DNA of 15,896 bases from JAEHDI01 sp035455185 (lineage in GTDB: Bacteria; Acidobacteriota; Terriglobia; Bryobacterales; Bryobacteraceae): the NCBI GenBank assembly GCA_035455185.1, contig DATIFQ010000291.1:1-15896 (forward strand). The letters are read 5' to 3'. Under the pieces are notes generated by a model that saw nothing but the letters and a program-made list of their open reading frames with translations, had not been told where the DNA came from and ran no database searches. Below, piece by piece: positions 1 through 7,974 of this stretch. Position 1 is the stretch's first letter. Every line of letters starts with the position of its first letter. Both the position numbers and the translations under genes were made by a program.

Positions 1-222
1 CGCCGAATACGGAGCGTTTTTCACGAGCTTATCGCTCCACGCAAACTCGCTCGAGACAAAACGCACTACGTCCTTCACCGGCTCGCCAGGCGCCGTCCCA
101 CTTTCTGCCGTGACGTGCCGAACGACCCGGACACCTCTTTCCTCCGTCTGAGGCGCCGTCTGTCCGGCCGCCACCACGGCCACGGCGAACAGTACCGCCC
201 AAAGCTTCATTTGTTCTCTCAT
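1..222 (-). CDS. Secreted protein of unknown function, N-terminal part only (cut by window edge)
   Basis: Only the first 74 codons are in the window; the gene continues to the left. The start is ATG at 222, with GGGAG about nine bases upstream; a second in-frame ATG at 210 is possible. The N-terminus has a short charged stretch and then a hydrophobic run (LWAVLFAVAVVAA) ending near AAGQ, a plausible Sec signal peptide. The mature part reaches FVSSEFAWSDKLVKNAPYSA at the edge. I recall a similar 'D/W-x-D-K-x-V-K-x-APYSA' start in uncharacterised acidobacterial proteins next to ECF sigma/anti-sigma pairs, but cannot confirm it here. It lies 39 bp downstream of the anti-sigma gene in the same direction, so it is probably co-transcribed and may be a target or sensor partner of that sigma system. 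Function unknown. Confidence 0.6.
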   Translation of the reverse strand, partial: MREQMKLWAVLFAVAVVAAGQTAPQTEERGVRVVRHVTAESGTAPGEPVKDVVRFVSSEFAWSDKLVKNAPYSA

Positions 223-261
223 CGGTGACTCTCCCTCGGTCTTCTCGATTCGAACTTCTAA

Positions 262-843
262 CTACTGAATAAAGCGGATCGCTCGTGCCAGTCCGTCTTC
301 TCCCATCAGCACGTCCGCCATGACTCTCTCGGCGGCTCGGTCCTCGTTCATCGGAAGGCCAAAACTCCGCAGCGCCGTTCGGGGCAACTCGACCCGCACG
401 AGATACCCGCGGTCGAGCGACCCAAGCATGTCCTCGCCCGCGACCGGAATGAACCCCGTGGCAACCTCGAGATCGCGCTGTCTCGCTGCTGCTCGGGGCC
501 GGCGTGCCGTCCTTGCCATTCGCGGTTTCGGCCGCCGCTTCGGAGCCGTCTCCGGCGCCGCCACTGCCGGCGCGTTGACCGGTTCGGAGACCGGCGCGGA
601 CGCCGCCCGCGGCGCGGGAGCCGCGTCACGGTCGCCCACGAGCCGCGCGGAGAATACCAGAATCGCGATGGACGCCGCGATCAGCCCCGCCGTGGCCGCC
701 CTCCGCCGGAACCGGGCGGCCCGATGGCGCTTGAATGCAGCCAAAAGCCTGCCCTCGAGTTCCACCGGCGCCTGCTCCGCCGCCATCCCGGAGGCCAGCT
801 CTCGGAGCAGTGATCCAACTTTCTCCGATTCGCGGTCCGTCAT
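262..843 (-). CDS. Membrane-anchored anti-sigma factor-like protein
   Basis: A 193-residue protein. The N-terminal 45 residues are predicted cytoplasmic and charged. One membrane segment follows at about 50-68 (GLIAASIAILVFSARL). Next is a proline/alanine/arginine-rich linker (about 73-122) and a C-terminal domain containing ATGFIPVAGED and LVRVELPRTALRSFGLPMN. This is the architecture of a single-pass anti-sigma factor. The zinc-binding H-x3-C-x2-C motif of ZAS anti-sigma factors is absent, so partner inhibition must use another fold. The start is the ATG at 843, which overlaps the sigma stop codon as ATGA and has GAGAGG eight bases upstream; a longer reading into the sigma gene is unlikely. 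Likely role, by position: holding the neighbouring ECF sigma inactive until an envelope signal arrives. The signal is unknown. Confidence 0.75.
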   Translation of the reverse strand: MTDRESEKVGSLLRELASGMAAEQAPVELEGRLLAAFKRHRAARFRRRAATAGLIAASIAILVFSARLVGDRDAAPAPRAASAPVSEPVNAPAVAAPETAPKRRPKPRMARTARRPRAAARQRDLEVATGFIPVAGEDMLGSLDRGYLVRVELPRTALRSFGLPMNEDRAAERVMADVLMGEDGLARAIRFIQ

Positions 844-1403
844 GATAGACACCTCTCCCGGCCACGCAGCTTCGCCGCTAACAGCGCCCGTCCGCGGTGC
901 AGCCGGGACCGCACCGTGCCCACCGCACAATCCAGCGTCCTCGCGGCGTCCTCATAGCTCATTTCCTGCAGATCGCACAGCACAATCGCCTCCCGGTAAC
1001 GAATGGGCAGCAGTGGAATCGCTTCTCTGAGGTTCCGGCACGCCTCCTCCCGGCTCAGTTCCGCCAGCGGGTCCTCTGCTTCGGGCGGATCGTCCCGTTC
1101 GAAGTCGCCCTCCTCCACACCCACGTATCTCCTCTCCCGCTCCAGGCAGCGAAGAACGTGATTGCGTGCAATCCCGAGCAGCCAGGAAAGGAAAGGACCT
1201 CGGGATGGGTCATACCGGCCTCCGGAATGTATCAGCGTCACAAAAACCTCTTGCGTCACTTCCTCGGCGATCTCCCGGCTCCCGGTCATTTGCAGCGCAA
1301 ATCGGTACGTCGGTCCTTGACACCGCCGGTACAGAACCACGAAGGCCGCCTCACTACCCGAGACCATCTGCCCGAGAAGCTCTTCGTCCGCGGAATCGTT
1401 CAT
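840..1403 (-). CDS. ECF-type RNA polymerase sigma-70 family factor
   Basis: A 187-residue group 4 sigma factor. Region 2 spans about residues 20-91, with the core-binding and -10 recognition segment around GSREIAEEVTQEVFVTLI. Region 4 spans about 125-178, with a helix-turn-helix at EMSYEDAARTLDCAVGTVRSR that would read the -35 element. Regions 1 and 3 are absent, as usual in the ECF class. I chose the ATG at 1403, preceded by GAGATAGCG. An in-frame ATG at 1430 has no ribosome binding site, and the longer open frame up to 1526 looks non-coding. The gene overlaps the anti-sigma gene by four bases (ATGA), so the pair is translationally coupled. It diverges from the cytochrome operon across a 391-bp gap. 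Whether this sigma controls the cytochromes cannot be told from sequence. Confidence 0.88.
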   Translation of the reverse strand: MNDSADEELLGQMVSGSEAAFVVLYRRCQGPTYRFALQMTGSREIAEEVTQEVFVTLIHSGGRYDPSRGPFLSWLLGIARNHVLRCLERERRYVGVEEGDFERDDPPEAEDPLAELSREEACRNLREAIPLLPIRYREAIVLCDLQEMSYEDAARTLDCAVGTVRSRLHRGRALLAAKLRGRERCLS

Positions 1404-1506
1404 CGCTATCTCGGTTTGACGGGCTGGCATGGGCCGCTGTTTGGGATTCAGGGATCTAGGGCAAGAAGTTCCGCCATTATCGCTTTTTCCAGCAGGCCAA
1501 GCTAAT

Positions 1507-1521
1507 GTTGATTTTTTCAAC
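1507..1521. promoter_or_regulatory. Candidate operator palindrome GTTGA-N5-TCAAC
   Basis: A perfect 5-bp inverted repeat, GTTGA and TCAAC, around TTTTT. It matches 12 of 15 positions with the palindrome at 8689-8703 downstream of the Crp/Fnr-family gene. The halves resemble an Fnr half site (TTGAT), but the spacing is one base shorter than TTGAT-N4-ATCAA. It sits just upstream of weak -35-like elements for both directions, so it could serve either the sigma gene or the cytochrome operon. Confidence 0.35.
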
Positions 1522-1658
1522 GTCACGTTTGCGTACTTTCACCCAGGGTGTGGTAATTTGCCCCACTTAACCTAACCCAGCCATCGGCCGGTCGGATGGG
1601 TGCCGCTGTAACCGATTAGGAATGTTGCCAGTTGTCGGGCGGTCGCGCGCTACGGAGT

Positions 1659-1675
1659 TTGGGCTGTCCCCTGCT
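1659..1675 (+). promoter_or_regulatory. Candidate sigma-54 (-24/-12) promoter of the cytochrome operon, weak
   Basis: TTGGG, seven bases, CTGCT. The GG (1661-1662) and GC (1673-1674) dinucleotides have the correct ten-base separation, but -24 lacks the C and -12 lacks the first T of the consensus. The predicted transcript start, near 1686, would give a leader of about 109 nt to the ATG at 1795. It is weaker than the two sigma-54 sites at 8887 and 9618. Confidence 0.28.
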
Positions 1676-1794
1676 GAATAGAACCGGCTTTGTTTGCACG
1701 GTCCCTCGCTCGACGTATGCGAGATGCGAGAGTTGTGGTTGAGTTGTAAGGAATTTTCGAAGTAGTCTGTAGCGACATTTGGAGGAAGGTGACC

Positions 1795-3858
1795 ATGCGC
1801 ATTCCTTTCCTGAAGAACTGGGCGTTCCGTTTTGCCCTTGTTCTGACTTTCGTCGTCGGCTCGATCGTCCTGGTCAGTGCACCTGGACCTGGCTTCGGCC
1901 CCCACGACAAGGCTTTTTATGCGGACGCCAACCTGGTGAACTTCGTTCGGCCGGGGTTGGTGTTCAACATCGTCTCAGCGGAAATCGCCGCCGACGGCAC
2001 CGCCAAAGTCCGGTTCAAACTGACGGATCCCAAGGGTCTGCCCCTGGACCGGCTGGGTGTGACAACTCCGGGAGCGGTAAGCACGAGCTTCATCCTGGCT
2101 CGCATCCCGGCTGGCAAGACGCAGTATGAGTCGTACACGACACGGAGCCAGACCAGCCCGATCACGAATCAGACGGCCATCCAGGCCGGAGCGGACTCCG
2201 GAGGCACATACGAACAGGTCGGCGATGGTGAGTACATCTACACGTTTAAGACGAAACTCCCGTCGGGTTACGACAAGTCCGCCACTCACACCGTCGGCAT
2301 GTACGGCAACCGGAACCTGACCGAGTTCGACCTCGGCACGAACAGCACCGAGACGGAGTTCCACTTCGTTCCCGACGGCTCCAAACCGCCCGCCCCTCGC
2401 GACGTGATCAAGACCGCCACCTGCAACAAGTGTCACCAGCACTTGACGGCGCACGGCGAGGGTGGCCGTCAGTTGATGGAAGGCTGCATTCTCTGCCATC
2501 AGCCGCAAACGAAGGACCCCGACACCGGTGAGACCGTGGACATGGCTGTGATGATCCACAAGATCCACCAGGGCGAAGGACTGCCCAGCGTGCAGGCTGG
2601 CAAGCCGTACATCATCATCGGGAACCGGCAGTCCGTTCATGACTTTTCCGAAGTCGTGTTCCCCGCGGATACCAGGAACTGCACCTTCTGCCACGAGCAG
2701 AATACCGGGGCTGTACAGGCCGACGCATATTTTAAACCGAATATGGCGGCTTGCGGCTCCTGTCACGATAACGTAAATTTCGCGACTGGAGAGAACCACG
2801 CAAATCTGCCGCAGGTTTCCAACAACCAGTGCGCGAACTGTCACACACCCGACGGCGAAGTGGAGTTCGATATCTCCATCACGCGCGGACACACCATCCC
2901 GCGCTTCTCTCGCGACCTTCCCGGCTTTGTGTTTGAGCTAGTGAAAGTTGACGAGGCCGGGCCGGGCAAGAATCCGGTCGTCACGTTCAAGCTGACGGAC
3001 AAGGCCGGCAAGCCGATTATTGCGTCTGAAGTGACACGGCTCGCGCTCGTGCTGGCCGGGCCGACCAGTGATTACGGCTGGTACGTCTCCGAGGACGCCA
3101 AATCGGCCACCGCCGGACAGGACGGGACGCACACGTATACGTTCAAGGCGGCGCTTCCGGCGGACGCGAAAGGAACTTACGCTGTCGGAATCGAAGGCTA
3201 CCGCAACATGGTCCTGCTGGCCAACACGCCGAAACAGGTGACAGTCCGTGACGCCGGCGTCAATAAGCAGATCTACTTCTCGGTGGACGGCTCGCCCGTC
3301 CAGCCGCGCCGGCAGGTCGTGGCACTGAATATACCGGACACCCCGTACGGCGGCTGCAACAAGTGCCACGCCAGCCTGTCGCTGCATGGTGACAACCGCA
3401 ACCAGATCGAACAGTGTGTCATGTGCCATAACCCGAACGAGAGCGACAAGGCTCGGCGTCCGGCGGACAAGCTGCCCGCGCAGTCGGTGGACTTCCGGAT
3501 GATGGTCCACAGGATCCACACTGGCGAAGAACTGCCGTACGACTTCACGATCTACGGCTTCGGCGGCAATCCGATCAACTTCAACAAAGTGCTGTACCCG
3601 GGTGACCGCCGCCGCTGCAACTCGTGCCATGTAAACGATTCGCAGCAGTTGCCGCTCAACGACAACCTGCTCAACGTGACCGATCCGCGCGGAGTGCTCA
3701 ACCCGGTCGGGCCAACGACCGCAGCCTGTACCAGTTGCCACACCGCTGTGTACGCTGCTTCTCATGCGCTGGCCAATACGACCCCGCTGGGCGAGAGCTG
3801 CGCGGCTTGCCACAAGCCCGGAGCTGACTTCGCGCTCGATCGCGTACATGCGGAGTAA
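1795..3858 (+). CDS. OmcA/MtrC-family decaheme c-type cytochrome (outer terminal of the conduit)
   Basis: A 687-residue protein with ten CxxCH haem sites at residues 210, 231, 296, 320, 346, 521, 541, 608, 645 and 669. It has the four-domain plan of OmcA/MtrC: beta domain, pentahaem, beta domain, pentahaem. The two halves are visibly duplicated, each with a CNKCH site followed by ...HG, then MIHKIH or MVHRIH. The start is ATG 1795, five bases after GGAGGAAGG; a GTG two codons earlier lies in that site. The signal peptide is residues 1 to about 30 and has no lipobox cysteine, unlike Shewanella MtrC/OmcA lipoproteins. The second beta domain lacks the CX8-15C disulfide of those proteins. Expected role: accepting electrons from the barrel-embedded decaheme and passing them to extracellular acceptors, or the reverse. 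It is first in a five-gene operon. Confidence 0.88.
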   Translation: MRIPFLKNWAFRFALVLTFVVGSIVLVSAPGPGFGPHDKAFYADANLVNFVRPGLVFNIVSAEIAADGTAKVRFKLTDPKGLPLDRLGVTTPGAVSTSFILARIPAGKTQYESYTTRSQTSPITNQTAIQAGADSGGTYEQVGDGEYIYTFKTKLPSGYDKSATHTVGMYGNRNLTEFDLGTNSTETEFHFVPDGSKPPAPRDVIKTATCNKCHQHLTAHGEGGRQLMEGCILCHQPQTKDPDTGETVDMAVMIHKIHQGEGLPSVQAGKPYIIIGNRQSVHDFSEVVFPADTRNCTFCHEQNTGAVQADAYFKPNMAACGSCHDNVNFATGENHANLPQVSNNQCANCHTPDGEVEFDISITRGHTIPRFSRDLPGFVFELVKVDEAGPGKNPVVTFKLTDKAGKPIIASEVTRLALVLAGPTSDYGWYVSEDAKSATAGQDGTHTYTFKAALPADAKGTYAVGIEGYRNMVLLANTPKQVTVRDAGVNKQIYFSVDGSPVQPRRQVVALNIPDTPYGGCNKCHASLSLHGDNRNQIEQCVMCHNPNESDKARRPADKLPAQSVDFRMMVHRIHTGEELPYDFTIYGFGGNPINFNKVLYPGDRRRCNSCHVNDSQQLPLNDNLLNVTDPRGVLNPVGPTTAACTSCHTAVYAASHALANTTPLGESCAACHKPGADFALDRVHAE

Positions 3859-4855
3859 ACGCGCAGTACACTCACCTCCCTCCTTTGTCCCGCGGGGCTC
3901 CCGGATGTCCGGGGGCCCCGCGTGGGCGTTTCTTGCTGTGTTGCTCTGCGCGCCGGCGATGCCTGCTGTTCAGGCCGCCGGAGAGCAGAAACAGGAGCAG
4001 AAACCGGCGAAACAGGCCGCTACCTACGTCGGCTCGGAAACCTGCCAGGCGTGTCACGAGGACATCTACAAGGCGTTTCAAAGGAATCCTCATCACGCCG
4101 TCGAAAAGGACGCCCGGCGGAAGTGGGAAGGCAAGGCCTGCGAATCCTGCCACGGTCCCGGCAGCGCCCACGCCGAATCAACCGAGAAGAAGGACATCGT
4201 CAACCCCGCCGGACTTGCAGCCTCTGAAGCCGACCGTGGTTGCCTCGGCTGCCACCTCAACCAACCCACGCATGTCGGCCGTGTGTTCGGCGGCCATGGG
4301 AAGAACCAGGTAAGCTGCGTCTCCTGCCACTCGATTCACGGGACGGCGCCGGAGAGCCTGGTGGCGCGGAAAGCTTCCACCGTGAACAAGAAATGCGCCG
4401 AATGTCACACGCCGGTTTGGGCCGAGTTCCAGCGGCCTCACAAGCATCGCCTGCCGGAAGGCGCGATGTCGTGTGTCGACTGTCACAACCCGCACGGCAG
4501 TTTCCTGCCGCGGTCGATGCAAACGGTGTCAGCCAATGAACCTGGCTGCTTCAAGTGCCACGGCGACAAGCGCGGGCCGTTCACGTACGAGCACGCTCCC
4601 GTTCGCTTCGAGGGCTGCACGGCGTGTCATCAGCCGCACGGCTCGGCCAACCCCAGGATGCTGAACCGCCACGAAGTGCGGCTTACATGTCTCGAGTGCC
4701 ATGCGAATCTGCCATTGCCGACGCTGGCTGGCTCCAACGGCTTGGGCGGCGTGCCGCCGTCGTTCCACGACCTGCGGAGTCCGCGCTACCGCAATTGCAC
4801 CATCTGCCACGTGAAGGTCCACGGATCTCACGTCAATCGGGCCTTACTGCGATGA
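3848..4855 (+). CDS. DmsE/MtrA-family periplasmic decaheme c-type cytochrome
   Basis: 335 residues from the ATG at 3848, close to MtrA in length. Ten CxxCH sites lie at residues 66, 98, 132, 157, 183, 209, 234, 257, 281 and 317, several followed by xxxHG as in DmsE/MtrA proteins (for example CHSIHG, CHNPHG, CHQPHG). The family forms a haem wire through an outer-membrane barrel. I prefer ATG 3848, which overlaps the previous stop (ATGCGGAGTAA), because it gives the signal peptide a basic n-region. The alternative, ATG 3905, leaves MSGGPAWAFLAVLLC with no positive charge and places the start codon in the loop of a strong hairpin. Neither has a good ribosome binding site, so coupling to the upstream gene is likely. 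The stop overlaps the barrel gene start (ATGA). Confidence 0.86.
   Translation: MRSKRAVHSPPSFVPRGSRMSGGPAWAFLAVLLCAPAMPAVQAAGEQKQEQKPAKQAATYVGSETCQACHEDIYKAFQRNPHHAVEKDARRKWEGKACESCHGPGSAHAESTEKKDIVNPAGLAASEADRGCLGCHLNQPTHVGRVFGGHGKNQVSCVSCHSIHGTAPESLVARKASTVNKKCAECHTPVWAEFQRPHKHRLPEGAMSCVDCHNPHGSFLPRSMQTVSANEPGCFKCHGDKRGPFTYEHAPVRFEGCTACHQPHGSANPRMLNRHEVRLTCLECHANLPLPTLAGSNGLGGVPPSFHDLRSPRYRNCTICHVKVHGSHVNRALLR
3891..3922 (+). other. Strong 14-bp hairpin at the decaheme translation start
   Basis: The arms CGCGGGGCTCCCGG (3891-3904) and CCGGGGGCCCCGCG (3909-3922) pair over 14 positions in RNA, with one G-U pair. The four-base loop ATGT contains the in-frame ATG at 3905. It is followed by TGGGCGTTTCTT, with no real U-run, and lies inside the reading frame if translation starts at 3848. 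It could lower or couple translation of the second cytochrome, stabilise mRNA, or partly terminate transcription. Confidence 0.7.
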
Positions 4856-6837
4856 GACTGATCCTTGCCATCTTTCTAGCCGTCGTTACTCTTGCCGCGC
4901 AGGAACCGTCCGCACAGCCGGCCCAGGAGGCGCCGTCTCCGGCGCCCGCCACCGAACAGTGGCTCACCGGGAATATCGAGTTCGGCAACCGCTGGGTCAG
5001 CGACGTACGCGGAAATGCCGAGGCGTACCGCAGCGTCGTCAACCTCGGCGAGGGTCCCAAGCTGTTTGGACTCGACCTCACGCTCACGGATCCATCCCGC
5101 CGTCTGTTTGACAGCGCGGTCATCCGTGCGAACAGTTGGGGCGGCGACCCGTACAACACGGCGAGCGTCGATGTGCGGCGCGAGCGGTCGTACAACCTCT
5201 CGTTTGACTACCGGAACATCGCCTACTTCAATTCGCTGCCGTCCTTTGCGAACCCTGCCGTCGACCGCGGCATCTTCCTGAGCCAGCGCTCCTTCGACAT
5301 CCAGCGACGCATGATCGACACGGAACTGGAGCTCATGCCGGGAAGCCGCATCATTCCTTACGTCGCTTTCTCGCGGGATTGGGGCGCCGGCTCCGGTGTT
5401 ACGAGTTTCGTCACCGACGGGAACGAGTTCGCCGTGGCTAATGACCTTCGCGACCGCACGAACAACTTCCGCGGCGGAGTCCGCGTGGAATTGAATCGGT
5501 TCCATGCAACGTTCGAGCAGGGCGGAACGAACTTCAAAGACCATCAACGGCTGTTCCACTCGCCCGGACCGCATTACGGGAACCGAACGGTGCCGCTTCT
5601 CGGGCGCCAGACGCTGCTGTCCACGCTCGAGCAGGCCTATCGCGTCGAGGGCGACAGCGTCTACACGAAGGGTCTTGTTACAACGAACCCTGCGTCGTGG
5701 GTCAACCTCTACGGCCAGTTCCTCTACAGCCGGCCCGACAGTGATGTAAGTTATTCTCAGGACAACTCCGGCAAGTTTGTTTCGTTCGACCCGCCACTGT
5801 CCTCGTTGCGATTGTTCGACTCTCAGATGGTGCTCCTCACCTCGGAGTCGAAACAACCCCATACGTCGGGCAGCTTCGGCGCCGAGCTCCGATTGCACCG
5901 GCGCATACGGGTCACCGAAGCCGTGATGACCGATCGGTTCCATACAACCGGTTCGGCGCTTTTGCAGGAAACGCTCGCCGCCGGAACGGTTTCCGCGACC
6001 AGCTCGGGCGTGCCGCCGGGCCTGGAAAAGCTGATCTTCAATTACAGCCGGCAGGAAGTGAACGTCCTGGCCGACGTACTGCCCCGCCTGACGCTTCGCG
6101 GCGGTCATCGCTACGTGTGGGGTGACGCTCAGGTGCGCGCTCCGCAATTGAGCCAGACCGGTACCGTCGAGAACGGTGAGCTGAAGATGCACGTGGGCCT
6201 AGCTGGGTTCGTCTTCCGTGCCGCCCAAAAACTGACCGTGAGCGCGGACTTCGAGGGCGGCTCCGCCGACCGGAACTACTTCCGGACCAGCCTTCAGGAC
6301 TACAAAAAGCTGAGCGCCCGGGCTAACTACCAGGTGCTGAACTCGCTGAATATGGGTGCGCGTTTCTCTCTGCTGGACAACCAGAACCCCGCGCAGAACA
6401 TCCGGAACGATTTCCTCAGCCGCGACAACTCGATTACCGTGTTGTGGACCCCCGCCGGCGGGAAGCGTGTCAGTCTCCTTGGAGACTACTCGCGGTCCAC
6501 GCTGCGGTCGGATCTTCTGGCTGTGGTACCGAGCACCCTCCAGAGCGAGCTATCCACGTACGCTGAGAGGGCGCACACGGGGACGGCTCTGCTCGAGATC
6601 AACCTGCCCGACGTTCAAAAGGCTTCGCCAAAGCTGAGCCTCGGCGGGTCGTTCTTCAAATCCTCGGGCAGCCGTCCGACCGAGTACTACCAGCCCATCG
6701 GCCGTTTTTCGGTCCCGTTCCATCGGAAGGTTCGCGGCTTCTTTGAGTGGCGCTGGTACCGCCTGTTCGAGAGCTTCTATCAGTACGAAGGATTTCGCAC
6801 GCATCAGTTCGTTGGAGGTTTGCAGCTCGCGTTATAG
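4852..6837 (+). CDS. MtrB/PioB-type outer-membrane beta-barrel porin of the cytochrome conduit
   Basis: 661 residues. A signal peptide (RLILAIFLAVVTLAAQ) precedes a proline/alanine-rich stretch and then a long series of alternating amphipathic strands rich in aromatic residues, Arg, Ser and Thr (LTGNIEFGNRWVS, YNLSFDYRNIAYFNSLPSF, LSARANYQVLNSLNMGARFS). This pattern and length fit the MtrB/PioB family of large barrels that sheath an MtrA-type decaheme. The family name rests on this pattern plus context, since the sequence itself is weakly conserved. I see no cysteine in the whole protein, so the N-terminal CxxC of Shewanella MtrB is missing. The start ATG overlaps the upstream stop (ATGA). 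The protein ends FVGGLQLAL, without the usual terminal aromatic residue. Expected place: outer membrane, holding the periplasmic decaheme against the outer one. Confidence 0.8.
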   Translation: MRLILAIFLAVVTLAAQEPSAQPAQEAPSPAPATEQWLTGNIEFGNRWVSDVRGNAEAYRSVVNLGEGPKLFGLDLTLTDPSRRLFDSAVIRANSWGGDPYNTASVDVRRERSYNLSFDYRNIAYFNSLPSFANPAVDRGIFLSQRSFDIQRRMIDTELELMPGSRIIPYVAFSRDWGAGSGVTSFVTDGNEFAVANDLRDRTNNFRGGVRVELNRFHATFEQGGTNFKDHQRLFHSPGPHYGNRTVPLLGRQTLLSTLEQAYRVEGDSVYTKGLVTTNPASWVNLYGQFLYSRPDSDVSYSQDNSGKFVSFDPPLSSLRLFDSQMVLLTSESKQPHTSGSFGAELRLHRRIRVTEAVMTDRFHTTGSALLQETLAAGTVSATSSGVPPGLEKLIFNYSRQEVNVLADVLPRLTLRGGHRYVWGDAQVRAPQLSQTGTVENGELKMHVGLAGFVFRAAQKLTVSADFEGGSADRNYFRTSLQDYKKLSARANYQVLNSLNMGARFSLLDNQNPAQNIRNDFLSRDNSITVLWTPAGGKRVSLLGDYSRSTLRSDLLAVVPSTLQSELSTYAERAHTGTALLEINLPDVQKASPKLSLGGSFFKSSGSRPTEYYQPIGRFSVPFHRKVRGFFEWRWYRLFESFYQYEGFRTHQFVGGLQLAL

Positions 6838-6845
6838 TAGCGGGT

Positions 6846-7961
6846 ATGCACCGATCTCTGATTGCCGCTACCTGTAGTGTCTTTGCGCTTCAACTGACCT
6901 TCGGCGCCATCGAGATCCCCGGGGATGCCCGCCAAGGGGAACAGGTTTTCAAGAGCCAGCGCTGCGTGGAATGTCACAGCGTGAACGGCGTGGGCGGGAA
7001 GTCCGCTCCGGACTTGGGGAAACGCACGGCGCGCAACTACACGCCCGCCATGATGGCGAGCCTGATGTGGAACCACGCTCCCAAGATGTGGAGCGCCATG
7101 TCCGACAAGGCTGTGACCCGCCCGCAGTTGACCAGCGAGCAGGCGGCCGACCTGTTCGCCTTCTTCTACGCCTCCCGCTATTTCGAGCGGCCCGGCGACG
7201 CCGGCCGAGGAAAGCAGGCATTTCAAACCAAGGGCTGTGCCGGGTGCCACTCTCTGAGTGGAGTGGCCGGCTCCGGACCGAAAGCCGTGGCCTCCTGGAA
7301 GTCGCTGGACGATCCGATCCTTCTGGCGCAGGAAATGTGGAACCACGCTGCGCTGATGAAGGAGGCGCTCGGAAAGAAACGAATGGCTTGGCCCCGGCTG
7401 ACGAGCCAGGAGTTGACCGACATGCTCGTGTACTTGCAGAACCTGCCCGAGACCAGGGGGCGCCAAACAGAATTCGCCCCGGCCTCGGCCGAAACCGGCA
7501 AGATGCTGTTCGATCTTAAGGGTTGCAGGAACTGCCACACGGGGAAACAGTCGCTTGAAAATCGGTTCGCCAACCGCACGATCGTCGATTTCGCCGTCGC
7601 GATGTGGAATCACGCCCCGAAGATGGCTCAGCCCGCACCGGAACTGCGCGCCGAAGAAATGCGCCGGATCGCGGGTTATCTCTGGTCGATCCAACTCTTC
7701 GACAGTCCCGGAAATGCCGCGAGAGGCAAGTCCGTCTACCAGACAAAGAATTGCGCCACCTGCCACGAAGATGCTTCGAGCGGCGCCCCGAGGATTGTTG
7801 TCCGGGACGGCGTCAGTTCCCCGCAGAGGATGGTCCACGAGCTCTGGAGACACGGTCCGGCAATGCTCGAGGTGATGAAAAAGAAGAATATAGCCTGGCC
7901 GCAGTTTGCGGGCAACGAGATGGCCGACTTGATCGCGTACCTGAATTCGTCCGGGAGTTGA
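6846..7961 (+). CDS. Periplasmic tetrahaem cytochrome c built of four repeated domains
   Basis: 371 residues with a signal peptide (cleavage near FGAIE) and four CxxCH sites at residues 40, 131, 227 and 303. Each belongs to a unit of about 80-95 residues with the pattern G-x-x-x-F/Y-x-x-K-x-C-x-x-C-H, then a W-N/R-H-A/G-x-x-M motif (75-81, 165-171, 254-260, 334-340) and a closing helix such as ADLFAFFYASRYF or ADLIAYLNSSGS. The repeated H or M of the WNHA motif is a candidate distal haem ligand. This looks like four fused class I-type cytochrome c domains. It begins eight bases after the barrel stop, so it belongs to the conduit operon and may shuttle electrons across the periplasm to the decaheme. 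The ATG at 6846 has only a weak upstream AGCGGG. Whether the fourth domain, with WRHGPAM instead of WNHA, keeps the same ligand is unclear. Confidence 0.83.
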   Translation: MHRSLIAATCSVFALQLTFGAIEIPGDARQGEQVFKSQRCVECHSVNGVGGKSAPDLGKRTARNYTPAMMASLMWNHAPKMWSAMSDKAVTRPQLTSEQAADLFAFFYASRYFERPGDAGRGKQAFQTKGCAGCHSLSGVAGSGPKAVASWKSLDDPILLAQEMWNHAALMKEALGKKRMAWPRLTSQELTDMLVYLQNLPETRGRQTEFAPASAETGKMLFDLKGCRNCHTGKQSLENRFANRTIVDFAVAMWNHAPKMAQPAPELRAEEMRRIAGYLWSIQLFDSPGNAARGKSVYQTKNCATCHEDASSGAPRIVVRDGVSSPQRMVHELWRHGPAMLEVMKKKNIAWPQFAGNEMADLIAYLNSSGS

Positions 7962-7974
7962 CGGACCCGGTCCA

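Larger units (their letters stand above)
1404..1794. other. Intergenic control region between divergent sigma and cytochrome operons
   Basis: 391 bp with no convincing gene; short open frames on both strands lack ribosome binding sites. It holds a 15-bp palindrome at 1507-1521, a candidate sigma-54 promoter at 1659-1675, and the strong ribosome binding site GGAGGAAGG at 1781-1789 for the decaheme gene. Weak sigma-70-like elements exist on both strands: on the minus strand GATAAT (1481 to 1476) about 73 bases before the sigma start, and on the plus strand TTGCGT (1529-1534) 17 bp from GGTAAT (1552-1557). Neither is strong enough to call alone. The leader of the cytochrome operon could be 100-230 nt long. 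Confidence 0.55.

Noticed and set aside
1739..1768. Sigma-70 promoter TTGAGT / TAGTCT just before the first decaheme gene
   Set aside because: Spacing of 18 and a poor -10 match; no better than chance.
3891..3922. Intrinsic terminator between the first two cytochrome genes
   Set aside because: The stem is strong but there is no U-run after it, and it lies within the signal-peptide coding region of the next gene, so full termination would separate a clear operon.
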